This document shows, piece by piece, positions 16,996-25,019 of a stretch of DNA of 64,000 nucleotides. Position numbers and translations under genes: made by a program. Source of the stretch: Dehalogenimonas sp. THU2 (GTDB taxonomy: Bacteria > Chloroflexota > Dehalococcoidia > Dehalococcoidales > Dehalococcoidaceae); NCBI RefSeq assembly GCF_039749495.1, contig NZ_JBDLLU010000001.1, forward strand, positions 1 to 64,000. Reading direction: 5' to 3'. Every line of letters begins with the position of its first letter. The first letter of the stretch is position 1. The notes below the pieces were generated by a model that saw only the letters and a list, made by a program, of their open reading frames with translations, searched no databases and was not told the DNA's origin.

Positions 16996-18758
16996 TTTGT
17001 CGCTCCTTGCCGACTATTAACAGGGATAGAGAATTGGAATGAACAGCCTTTTTGGTATCGACCATTTAACCATATCCTACCGCCATGTTTTTCGATGATC
17101 ATTTTGGAAAGCGCAAGTCCCAAGCCAAGGCCACTAAGACGGTTGTTAGGAGCACGTTTATATGGATCGAAAATATTATTTTGGTTTGATTTAGGAATAC
17201 CCTTGCCTGTGTCGCGTACCGTGGTGACGATATCATCCTTTCTCACATCAGTCACGATTGTAATCGTGGTGTTCACTCCTGAATATTTGATAGCATTATC
17301 AACCAGGTTGGTGATTACTTCTTTGATCCTTCGTCGGTCTGCTAGAATTAATGGAGTGTCAGGAGATAATTGGGTGGTAATTGATTGTTGATTGTTAGTT
17401 GCCTTGGATGTAAGAAATGCTGTAACTTCCTTGATTACCTCATTGATATTCATTTCCTCGGTGTCCAGAGTTAATAGCCCAACTTCGCCTCTGGCCAGGT
17501 CGAGCAATTCGTCTATTCTAAAACATAATTCATTGGCACCAATCTTGATCTGCTCTAAGAGAAGCTGATAATTAGGTTCCTCTACAATATTAGCCAAAGT
17601 ATCACTCGCTAGGATTATCGGAGTCAGGGGAGTTTTTAGTTCGTGGACCAGGGCGTTGGTAAAATGAATACGACGCTTGATTTCTTTTTCCAATGCCGCT
17701 CGTAAATCCACCTCTTTTCTAAGAGCCTTTTTAAGTTCCTCTTCGTTCTTCTTCCAATCGGTTATATCTTCAAGTTTTCCGATCAAACTGGGTTGTATCG
17801 ACCCATCCTTATAATACTTGGGGTATAAGCTTTCTCTTATCCAGATGGAGTCCCCGTTTTTTTTAAGCGACTCATATTCAACTGAATAAGGTAACTGAAT
17901 ACCTTGAGCAAGGCACTTCGAAATGTATGAGTACCTGGATTCAGTGACGGATTGGTATACTTGGCTATCTTTGTAATATCCGTTACCCGGTCCGGCCAGG
18001 AATGACTGGATAAATTCATCGGTAGTGTAGCCTAACAAACTTCGAATTCTTGGACTGACAAACGTTATGTCTTTAGTAACGACATTAATCTTGTAAAATA
18101 CTTCCTTTTCATAAACGCCCTTGAACATCGATTGAAGCTTATTGGTCGGGCTATTGCGTTGAGGGTTCGGTTGCGCACCGCCTTGTAACTCGTCTATCGA
18201 TTTGTTGATTAATGACCTGAAGCTAGTCATATCAACATTTGTAATTTCGTATGGCACATTGAATGCTGAAGCGAAAGTAGCCACGTCAGATTCATGGGGT
18301 TTTTCAGATTCAAATCGACATGCAAGTATCTTTTTGGTTCCACATGCCTTAATCATGTTACTGTCTTCTGAGAAGGCACCATATGACACGAACACCTCAT
18401 TTTTCCATTTGGTACACAGGGCATCCTTTAACAGCCAGTACCCTTCTGAAATGTATTCTTGGGTTTTCTCTTTACCCAATAACATTTCCCAACAGTTGCC
18501 GCCTTTGATTTTGGTTATCTGATTGGAATAATGTTTCAAGATATGTTCGATTTCAGAATGGCAAAATCCGTAAATTAAAAGCGTTCGATCGTTTTCTAAA
18601 CATGATTGTTCAAAGACGTGTTTTATCAGTTCAGGAGAAATGGTGAACATACAGGATGGCACCAACTGATAAAGACGGTAATCTTTTCTGGTCTGCAGGG
18701 TACTTTTGACCTGATCCGCTATTGATGAACAAGTAATCATGCCGATACTGGTAGCCAT
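16992..18758 (-). CDS. Histidine kinase with N-terminal DUF1638-like domain and PAS
   Basis: 588 residues, no membrane span, so cytoplasmic. Residues about 1-195 resemble DUF1638: an ITC start, LIYGFCHSEIEHIL (about 61-74), GNCWEMLLGK (about 87-96) and EGYWLLKDALCTKW (105-118), in the order seen in that family. DUF1638 proteins are, as I recall, often encoded near corrinoid methyltransferase systems. A PAS domain follows (about 215-335), then HisKA with NALVHELKTPLTP (His372) and HATPase with NLVDNAIKYS, RDTGKGI and LGLGLAL. It overlaps the B12-binding-like gene upstream by 22 bp and the regulator downstream by 4 bp. A corrinoid-related signal is inference; the DUF1638 call is by pattern only. 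Confidence 0.8.
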   Translation of the reverse strand: MATSIGMITCSSIADQVKSTLQTRKDYRLYQLVPSCMFTISPELIKHVFEQSCLENDRTLLIYGFCHSEIEHILKHYSNQITKIKGGNCWEMLLGKEKTQEYISEGYWLLKDALCTKWKNEVFVSYGAFSEDSNMIKACGTKKILACRFESEKPHESDVATFASAFNVPYEITNVDMTSFRSLINKSIDELQGGAQPNPQRNSPTNKLQSMFKGVYEKEVFYKINVVTKDITFVSPRIRSLLGYTTDEFIQSFLAGPGNGYYKDSQVYQSVTESRYSYISKCLAQGIQLPYSVEYESLKKNGDSIWIRESLYPKYYKDGSIQPSLIGKLEDITDWKKNEEELKKALRKEVDLRAALEKEIKRRIHFTNALVHELKTPLTPIILASDTLANIVEEPNYQLLLEQIKIGANELCFRIDELLDLARGEVGLLTLDTEEMNINEVIKEVTAFLTSKATNNQQSITTQLSPDTPLILADRRRIKEVITNLVDNAIKYSGVNTTITIVTDVRKDDIVTTVRDTGKGIPKSNQNNIFDPYKRAPNNRLSGLGLGLALSKMIIEKHGGRIWLNGRYQKGCSFQFSIPVNSRQGATK

Positions 18759-19345
18759 CGTTCACTCCCACTCTCAACGTGTTTAAGCAGCAAACGTAAG
18801 CTTGAAGGGAAATGGAAAAACGGAAGGTGATCTTTCTCCTCGCTGCTACGTTTAAATACTATGCCTCCCGCAAATATCTTGGTATTCAATGCCTTGAGTG
18901 CGCTCCCTCTGGTTTTCACCATATCAATGTAGTTCAACGCGGAAAAACTGAAAATGATAACTTTTGGGGTCTCCTTTTCCCATATAGAAATCGTATTATC
19001 CAGTTCATCTTGATCCTTAATCCCAACCAGGTAGGTCTGTAAATTGTTGCTCCTTAGATAAACGTCAACTAATAAGGCACCAATAGTTTGTAGTTCTGAA
19101 AAATAGCAAATGGGAATAGGTTCGTTGTTTTTGTAGTCGATATCCAGTTGGCTCAGTGCTTTATCACACATACTTATGATCGAATATACGTGAGATGGCC
19201 TTACTTCGTTAGCATCCCAGGCCTTGATTAGTTTTTCGATAAGTCGTCTGACCTGAACCGTGTTATTGAACTCGCTGTTGTTTCGAGAGGGATGCCCTTC
19301 ATAACACCAATCCCAATCATTTTTGTTGTTGGCTAACTCGAACAT
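18737..19345 (-). CDS. B12-binding-like sensor protein lacking the base-off histidine
   Basis: 202 residues. Residues about 30-70 form helices like the cap of cobalamin sensor modules. Residues about 76-190 have the Rossmann-like B12-binding pattern: ICYFSELQTIGALLVDVYL, then YLVG, then PKVIIFSFSA, then IFAGGIVF. In cobalamin-binding sensors the first motif is usually GE-x-H-x-IG, with His as lower axial ligand. Here it is SELQTIG, with Gln86 in place of His. So the protein could bind corrinoid base-on, bind another tetrapyrrole, or have lost binding. It overlaps the following kinase gene by 22 bp and is probably part of the same signalling unit upstream of rdhA1. Confidence 0.7.
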   Translation of the reverse strand: MFELANNKNDWDWCYEGHPSRNNSEFNNTVQVRRLIEKLIKAWDANEVRPSHVYSIISMCDKALSQLDIDYKNNEPIPICYFSELQTIGALLVDVYLRSNNLQTYLVGIKDQDELDNTISIWEKETPKVIIFSFSALNYIDMVKTRGSALKALNTKIFAGGIVFKRSSEEKDHLPFFHFPSSLRLLLKHVESGSERWLPVSA

Positions 19346-19439
19346 CTCATTTACCCCGCTACTTGATTATACGCCTATTATCATGGAGTAATCGGTGTCT
19401 GTGAATAACTGAACGGTAACATTAAGTGACGGAAGGGTA

Positions 19440-20357
19440 TCATGGAGATTCCTTCCTGACAAACCGGATTGATAACCAAAAGTAAAATATAAAACCGACA
19501 ATCATCGCGGTGATAGGTGGTATCGCTGCTATTGGTCCAAACAGCATATACGTTATAGCGCTGGCACCGGCCCATTTTTTCATGGTCCCGAATAACATAA
19601 ACACAATGGCTTCCGAGTGTTCATACTTGAGTGCTAGGCTCATACGGTATATCAATTCACCCAAGAGAAAAATTGTGATGAAGGCAACCAACAATGACAC
19701 CCCAGAATATTCGGGGAAAGCAAAAAGAGTATCTCTATTAATTCCGATAAGACTGAAAATTACTATTGCTAGGCACCAATTAATTATTTTACTACCGGAG
19801 GCCTGCGTCTTCTTGTACAGAAGAGTTTTACGATAAAACCTTGAAAGCACTAAAGGTAAAACAATGATCTGGCCAATCAAAATAAATAGACCTTGATTAT
19901 CGTAACCATGGCCAAAAAACATGAATAATGAAACGGGCAAGATAACAATTGAGGCAAGATATCCAAATGTTGTCCCCAGATATGCCAGAGTAACGTTTGA
20001 ACCTAGGTTGTAACTAAAAGGAGGGATGGTCATCGATGGAGGTACTGTAGCTAAGACAACAAACCCAGCTCTTAAAAGAGTATCATCACTTAAGAGGTGT
20101 CCCAACGAGATGTTCACGCCGCCTAGAACAATAAAATTGAACAGGAGAACAAGAAGACTTGGGATTATGATTGACTTCAGATTATAAAAATGTTTAGTCT
20201 CAAGCCGTGTTAGGGAAATGGTCATTGCGAGAACAAGCAATGGGATAATCCAGGACTTAAATAATTGTGAAAGAGGATTTCCCAAGAGACCCAATAGGAT
20301 GGCTGCCACAAGAATAAAATTGTGTTGATCACTTAGGAGAGATTTCAGTTTTGCCAT
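19440..20357 (-). CDS. BASS-type (bile acid:sodium symporter-like) membrane transporter
   Basis: 305 residues with 9-10 hydrophobic segments and no signal peptide. The pattern, with VVLATVPPSMTIPPFSYNLG in the first half and FGTMKKWAGASAI in the second, matches the bile acid:sodium symporter/arsenite permease-like fold with two crossing unwound helices. Family members move organic anions. An AEC-type carrier is the alternative. It lies 94 bp upstream of the B12-binding-like gene on the same strand, so it may be part of the rdhA1-associated unit, but it could also have its own promoter. The substrate is unknown. Confidence 0.6.
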   Translation of the reverse strand: MAKLKSLLSDQHNFILVAAILLGLLGNPLSQLFKSWIIPLLVLAMTISLTRLETKHFYNLKSIIIPSLLVLLFNFIVLGGVNISLGHLLSDDTLLRAGFVVLATVPPSMTIPPFSYNLGSNVTLAYLGTTFGYLASIVILPVSLFMFFGHGYDNQGLFILIGQIIVLPLVLSRFYRKTLLYKKTQASGSKIINWCLAIVIFSLIGINRDTLFAFPEYSGVSLLVAFITIFLLGELIYRMSLALKYEHSEAIVFMLFGTMKKWAGASAITYMLFGPIAAIPPITAMIVGFIFYFWLSIRFVRKESP

Positions 20358-20788
20358 GGTTCAACTGGTTTACCTTTTGGCTGGAGTCTAGGAATTATAA
20401 AGCCAAGTTGACCAAGTATAATCCGTATAGCCAGCAAAATGCTAGGATCGACCATTGGGAGGAACCGACAGACAGGAGATTGAACCCAATAGTCTAAGGA
20501 CGAATCTTTTATTCTACGGTAAACTGGTTCAAGAATATGATAGGCTGTCCCTCCTGGGGTTTATCAAGCCATCCAGTTAACAACTTGAGTGTAAGAAGTA
20601 ATAAAAAATTGCCAAGGTACTAATACTTTAGTACGATGCTATTTTGAATACACAGTGATACAGTAACGATATAATAAAATAGTATTACAAACAGAAATAT
20701 GACAGGAGGATGCTTATAAACTGTTGACCCTCCGGGAAAGTCCGGAGACCCACGGAAAAATCAGAATAAAATCTAAGAGGTACCGCGT
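20358..20788. promoter_or_regulatory. Divergent control region between the transporter and rdhA2
   Basis: 431 bp without a gene. Elements for rdhA2 are: a 7-bp dyad GTACTAA-TACT-TTAGTAC at 20617-20634; TTGAAT at 20644-20649 with TATAAT at 20670-20675 (20-bp spacing) or GATATA at 20668-20673 (18-bp spacing); the motif ACAGTGATACAGTAACGATA at 20652-20671, which is shared with rdhA1; a leader hairpin CTCCGG/CCGGAG at 20730-20747; and AGAGG shortly before the ATG. An AACTGG/CCAGTT pair around 20525-20580 could form a larger stem. Confidence 0.55.
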
Positions 20789-22198
20789 ATGTCAAAATTT
20801 CACTCAAATGTAAGCCGCAGGGATTTTATGAAAGCCCTGGGATTAACCGGAGCCGGACTTGGCGCTGTTGCTGCGGCGACAGCGCCTGTCTTCCATGATA
20901 TGGATGAGGTGCTATCAACCCCTGACACGGAGTGGAAAAACCCATGGTGGATTAAGGACAAGGAGCATGAAAAACCTACTGTCGAGGTAGATTGGGATGT
21001 GTATCCGGGGTCGGCGGGGCGCGACACGGCATGGAATGACCAACAAATAGCGAATACCATGGCCATAGTCGAAAAGGAATACGGGACCACAGACCTGGAC
21101 ATACTTGAGGCACGATGGGCCCAGCAGAATGTACCGGGAATGTCCTTAAGGGATCGTGCTTTAGAGAATGCGGCCAATTGTTGTAACAGTGGACTCAAGA
21201 GTAGTTGGAAACCAGTATCCTTAGAGGAACTGGGAGTTCCGAAGTGGCAAGGCAGCCCCGAGGAAAATCTTCATATGATGCGGGTAGCCAGTCGATTTTT
21301 TGGTTCCTACGCCTCCGGGGCCGCAGAGCTAAACGACAAAACGTTGCGAGTGATCAAGGCGGGCAGGGGCCCGACCCCCATGAATGTTGTATACACGGAT
21401 ACTGGTGTGTTCAAAAAAACTTCTACAGAAGTCACGATTCCTAATGGTTGGAACTATGCTTTTACCTGGGTCATGCAGCATCCCCAACTCGCGTTATCCA
21501 CCTCCCCCGGCGAAGTGACAAATCCTTATGGCTATTTTTTCTGCACGAACACTGCAGCCAGAATCCGCGCTTTCATCCAGAATCTGGGCTACAGCCAGGC
21601 TGAACCCACGGTTGGGACAGGAGCATTTCCGACACTAACCGGTGTTACGGAAATGACCCGCCAGGGAGCAAACGTAATCGTGCCCAGCCACGGTGCGATG
21701 CCAAGGCGTACCGAGACCGCTCTAACCAACCTGCCGTTAGCCTACTCCCCGCCCATTGACAGCGGTATATACAAATTCTGTCATACATGCAAAAAATGCG
21801 CTGAAACATGCATAACCGGGTCGATAAGTATGGAAGATGAACCTTCGTGGGAAGTAAGGGATAAATACCAGAATATCCCCGGTTTGAAGCACTTCTACTT
21901 TAATTACGCTTCCTGTGGATCCTGGAAGAGCGCATATGGCCCGGGATATTGCGGAATGTGTCTTTCTACTTGCGTTTTCCGCAACTTCAATGAGTCTATG
22001 GTGCACCCGCTCATTCAGTCTGTGGCGGCAACTACACCGATATTCAACGGCTTCTTCAGACAGATGGATGATGTTTTTGGTTTCAGGACTAATCAAATGG
22101 GCAGCAAGGCGCATACTGAAGACGACACTATAGGACAATTCTGGAGAACGATTGGACCCGAGCATGGGTTACTTACGCATTTCGGTTCTCACGAATAA
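20789..22198 (+). CDS. rdhA: Reductive dehalogenase catalytic subunit (rdhA2)
   Basis: 469 residues. The Tat signal is SRRDFMKALGLTGAGLGAV, then an Ala-rich hydrophobic stretch. Two iron-sulfur motifs lie in the C-terminal third: CHTCKKCAETC and, after a Cys at ASCGSW, CGMCLSTC. In both motifs the Pro that often follows the last Cys is replaced (by Ile and Val). The enzyme should be a corrinoid and [4Fe-4S] reductive dehalogenase facing the outside of the membrane. It differs strongly from rdhA1 outside the motifs, so a different substrate range is likely. It is followed by rdhB and a strong terminator, giving a simple rdhAB operon. Confidence 0.96.
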   Translation: MSKFHSNVSRRDFMKALGLTGAGLGAVAAATAPVFHDMDEVLSTPDTEWKNPWWIKDKEHEKPTVEVDWDVYPGSAGRDTAWNDQQIANTMAIVEKEYGTTDLDILEARWAQQNVPGMSLRDRALENAANCCNSGLKSSWKPVSLEELGVPKWQGSPEENLHMMRVASRFFGSYASGAAELNDKTLRVIKAGRGPTPMNVVYTDTGVFKKTSTEVTIPNGWNYAFTWVMQHPQLALSTSPGEVTNPYGYFFCTNTAARIRAFIQNLGYSQAEPTVGTGAFPTLTGVTEMTRQGANVIVPSHGAMPRRTETALTNLPLAYSPPIDSGIYKFCHTCKKCAETCITGSISMEDEPSWEVRDKYQNIPGLKHFYFNYASCGSWKSAYGPGYCGMCLSTCVFRNFNESMVHPLIQSVAATTPIFNGFFRQMDDVFGFRTNQMGSKAHTEDDTIGQFWRTIGPEHGLLTHFGSHE

Positions 22199-22234
22199 CA
22201 ATAGGGGTAAACAAATCAGAAAGGAGTATTCACA

Positions 22235-22528
22235 TTGGATATATTTGCGATCATGGTTGGACTGATTGTCGGTATCGCGGTGATAAGTTTAGTATTCTGG
22301 CTACGCGCCCGAAAAATGACATTGAAATGGTATGAATGGCTTTTGGGATCAATTGGCTTGTTGTTACTTGTTTTTACCATAATTATTATTAGTAGCAGCG
22401 CAAGAACTATTGGTGACCCCACCCTGGCTCGTTGGATGATGGCGGCAGTCATGGGCTTACCGGCGCTCGTTTTATTGGCCGCCGCTTGGTCGATGGTGTG
22501 GCGCCGCATTCGAGGTACTTCTTCTTAA
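22235..22528 (+). CDS. rdhB: Reductive dehalogenase membrane anchor (rdhB)
   Basis: 97 residues with three membrane helices (about 4-23, 35-53 and 66-88), the size and layout of RdhB, which holds RdhA at the outer face of the cytoplasmic membrane. A KWYEWLLGSIGL segment links TM1 and TM2, similar to the W-Y-E-W pattern common in RdhB. The start is TTG at 22235, supported by AAGGAG 8 bases upstream. It follows rdhA2 by 36 bp and is followed by a terminator. Confidence 0.92.
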   Translation: MDIFAIMVGLIVGIAVISLVFWLRARKMTLKWYEWLLGSIGLLLLVFTIIIISSSARTIGDPTLARWMMAAVMGLPALVLLAAAWSMVWRRIRGTSS

Positions 22529-22549
22529 TCTAGAGACTCAGTAAAAATA

Positions 22550-22595
22550 TTGGCGGGCTTTGGTATTCAAGAGTTATAATATCAAAGCCCGCCAA
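22550..22595 (+). terminator. Rho-independent terminator of rdhA2B
   Basis: An 18-bp stem with one G-T wobble: arms 22550-22567 and 22578-22595, with a 10-base loop, containing GGCGGGCTTTG/CAAAGCCCGCC. It is followed by ATAATTT. It separates rdhAB from the YkgJ-type gene. Confidence 0.85.
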
Positions 22596-22649
22596 ATAAT
22601 TTGAAGTCGTCGATATTTCGCGATATGCAAAGAAAGGACGGGGTTTAAC

Positions 22650-23297
22650 ATTAACGAAAAGGCAGCCCAAGTAATCACTCCTGACGCTTTACGAAAATAC
22701 TGGGATAAGGTGTTCAAAGAATACGGCCCGAATAGGATTATTGGGGTTCCGATGGATGCCGTGGTTGCAGATTCCCGTTCTCTCGGGGCTTTTTTGCCGT
22801 TATATCTAGTGGCTAGTTTTTTAAAATGCCAGCATTGCGGGAATTGTTGCAGGCCAAATCAGAGGCAATGGGATAAAGGGGTTGTCCTGTCCAAAGAAGA
22901 GGCGGTGTCTTTGGGTTCCTTCTGTGAATTAAAAAAGAGTGGAAGCACGTATCTGCTTGAGTATCCTTGTCCGTTGCTGGATAAGGAGAATAGCACCTGC
23001 CTTCAATATCACCTTCGTCCATTCGGCTGTCGGGCGTTTCCTTTCAGTATCAATTCGGAGAAGAAGGCCGGTGATTTACAATTCGGCATAATTATGGTTT
23101 GCCCAGCAGGAAAGGAACTATACGTTTCTTCCCAGCTATTTCTAAACGAGTTATCGTCATTCCTGCAAACCCGCCGGAAAATGGGAATACTGAGATTCGG
23201 GATAAAAGAGTTCGAAACGATAACAAACCGATTTGAACATAACTCAATCGATGAGCAAGAAATGCGGTATATGAAAAAGCTGGCTATGAGCTATTAA
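22650..23297 (+). CDS. YkgJ-type cysteine-cluster protein
   Basis: 216 residues if it begins at ATT22650, or 196 from GTG22710. The ATT has AAAGGA about 11 bases upstream and extends the frame with a helical segment, while the GTG has only a weak site. The protein holds CQHCGNCC, a CPLLDKENSTCLQYHLRP segment and a CRAFPF motif, the Cys pattern of the YkgJ (zinc- or iron-binding cluster) family. Its function is not known. It lies after the rdhAB terminator, so it is probably a separate transcript, but its position in the rdh island is suggestive. A second, unlike YkgJ-type gene is at 38705. Confidence 0.75.
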   Translation: MNEKAAQVITPDALRKYWDKVFKEYGPNRIIGVPMDAVVADSRSLGAFLPLYLVASFLKCQHCGNCCRPNQRQWDKGVVLSKEEAVSLGSFCELKKSGSTYLLEYPCPLLDKENSTCLQYHLRPFGCRAFPFSINSEKKAGDLQFGIIMVCPAGKELYVSSQLFLNELSSFLQTRRKMGILRFGIKEFETITNRFEHNSIDEQEMRYMKKLAMSY

Positions 23298-23304
23298 AGG
23301 ATCC

Positions 23305-23347
23305 CTGAACTTCCTGGAACTTCCTGTTACTGAAACAGGAAGTTCAG
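23305..23347 (+). promoter_or_regulatory. Mutually exclusive hairpins before the ABC transporter SBP gene
   Basis: CTGAACTTCCTG (23305-23316) and GAACTTCCTGTT (23317-23328) can each pair, over 12 bp, with the single downstream arm spanning 23334-23347. That arm also carries the only AGGAAG near the SBP start codon at 23358, about 15 bases ahead. The structure may end the YkgJ transcript, or it may hide the ribosome-binding site. Confidence 0.6.
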
Positions 23348-23357
23348 CACTAACACC

Positions 23358-25019
23358 ATGAAACTGACCCGCCGTACCTTCGTCACATGGCTACTGGCTG
23401 TTGCGGCGATCATCTTTATCTTCAAAGACCGCTTCGATATTGGAGCGGGGACCAAAATCCTTGTCCTGGCCAACCGCAGCGATCCTCCATCCAATTTTAA
23501 TTCGATGCGCACCAGCAGTATCGCTCTTCATCATGTAGCGGGGGCTTTGTTCGGCGCCGGCAACCTGGTGATGCGGAACCGGGGTAATATGTATCTACCT
23601 AGCCCCTACCTGGCCCGGCGCTGGTACTCCAATCCTGATTTCACCGAGTGGACGTTTATACTCGAGCGGAACGTCCTCTGGCACGACGGGACCCTGTTTA
23701 CACCGGAAGACGTAAAATTCTGGCTGGATCTCGCTGTTTTCGGGGCGAAAGTTGGGGACAAGGTACGCGCACCGGCATATTATAAGGGCGCGCTGGACAT
23801 CGAAAAGGTGGAAGTGATTCCAACGGATCAAGTGAAGATCACGTTACAGAATCCAAACCGGTTTTTCCCCGATGTTCTTGCCGATCCGAGGATCAAGATC
23901 GATCACCCCAGGCATCTGATGGAATCCCGGATCAACGCCGGTGAAATCAATCTCTCGCCACTCGACGTCGGGCTGGTCGGCCTGGGACCATTTGAATTTG
24001 ACAGCTATGAACCGGGGAGTATAATCCGGGTTCGCCGTTTCGGCCGTTACTTCGAGTCGGACGCTGAAGGGAAAAAACTGCCCTACCTCGACGGTATAGA
24101 TTACATAATCACCTCTGAGGCATTATCCATGGATATCGCCTTCCGCACCGGTCGCCTGGACGGCACCGCCCGCGGCTTCGGACATTACCTCACCGAGCAG
24201 CGCATGGACAACTATGTCAAGGATTTTGGCGATGATATTAATTTTGCCAAAATGGACGGGGGCACTTTCCGGCTCGCTTTCAACGTGCTCAAACCCGGCC
24301 CGTGGCAGGATGCCCGGGTCAGGCGGGCGATAGCGCTGTGGATCGATAAAAAGGCGGCTATTCCTATCGTGCTGGATGGGTTTGGGTGGACCACACCTGA
24401 AATCAGCCCTGATAACCCGTTCAGGGATAAAAACTTTGTGGTTTGGACAAGGTTCGATACCGGCCCCCTGGAAGAGCGGCGTTCGGAAGCCCGGCGGCTG
24501 TTAACCGAAGCCGGTTATGCCGGCGGCTTCACCATGGGCTATCTTTGCCGCGCCCAGAACGGGATACCCGGCGGCCAGTTTCTCAAAGACCAACTGGCAG
24601 GTCTGGGCATAGACCTTCAACTACGGATCGTCGAAGAGGGGGAATGGAACCGGGGCCGGGTCAGCCTGGATTATGATTCACAATCCGGCAACCTGTCGGT
24701 GCTGGCCACGCCGGAAGGGACAGAAGGCGTTTACGGCCGTTTCAGTAAGAGCCCGGACGCCTATAGCAAGCATGAGGATGCTGAAATCGATAGGTTCTAT
24801 ACGATCATGAAGGACGCTACGACCTATGACCGGCGTGTCGATGTCTGGTACCAGTTACAAAAATACCTGTTCATGGATCAGACATATGTGATCCCGATTG
24901 CCGAAATCACCTATGTCCAGGCTTTCCGCACCTGGGTGAAGGGACTTGCCATTCCCCCTGAGGACGGTCATACTTTTACCGATTACTCGACTGTCTGGTT
25001 AGACCGAGGAGCAGATTGA
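23358..25019 (+). CDS. ABC transporter substrate-binding protein, peptide/nickel type
   Basis: 553 residues, SBP family 5 (DppA/OppA/NikA fold). It has an N-terminal signal or anchor (RRTFVTWLLAVAAIIFIF) without an obvious lipobox. Family landmarks are LARRWYSNPDFTEWTFILER, then WHDGTLFTPEDVKFWLD, and DARVRRAIALWIDKKAAI in the middle. It should bind a peptide, a metal complex or another small solute outside the membrane and hand it to the permeases encoded next. Its stop overlaps the following start (ATGA). The start is preceded by a hairpin, with little free ribosome-binding sequence. Confidence 0.9.
   Translation: MKLTRRTFVTWLLAVAAIIFIFKDRFDIGAGTKILVLANRSDPPSNFNSMRTSSIALHHVAGALFGAGNLVMRNRGNMYLPSPYLARRWYSNPDFTEWTFILERNVLWHDGTLFTPEDVKFWLDLAVFGAKVGDKVRAPAYYKGALDIEKVEVIPTDQVKITLQNPNRFFPDVLADPRIKIDHPRHLMESRINAGEINLSPLDVGLVGLGPFEFDSYEPGSIIRVRRFGRYFESDAEGKKLPYLDGIDYIITSEALSMDIAFRTGRLDGTARGFGHYLTEQRMDNYVKDFGDDINFAKMDGGTFRLAFNVLKPGPWQDARVRRAIALWIDKKAAIPIVLDGFGWTTPEISPDNPFRDKNFVVWTRFDTGPLEERRSEARRLLTEAGYAGGFTMGYLCRAQNGIPGGQFLKDQLAGLGIDLQLRIVEEGEWNRGRVSLDYDSQSGNLSVLATPEGTEGVYGRFSKSPDAYSKHEDAEIDRFYTIMKDATTYDRRVDVWYQLQKYLFMDQTYVIPIAEITYVQAFRTWVKGLAIPPEDGHTFTDYSTVWLDRGAD

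Noticed and set aside
20727-20755. CCGGGAAAGTCCGGAG in the rdhA2 leader, recalling the GAGGAAAGUCCGGGC box of RNase P RNA
   Set aside because: Only about 12 bases agree; none of the other conserved RNase P regions is present within the 430-bp gap. It is treated as a simple leader hairpin.
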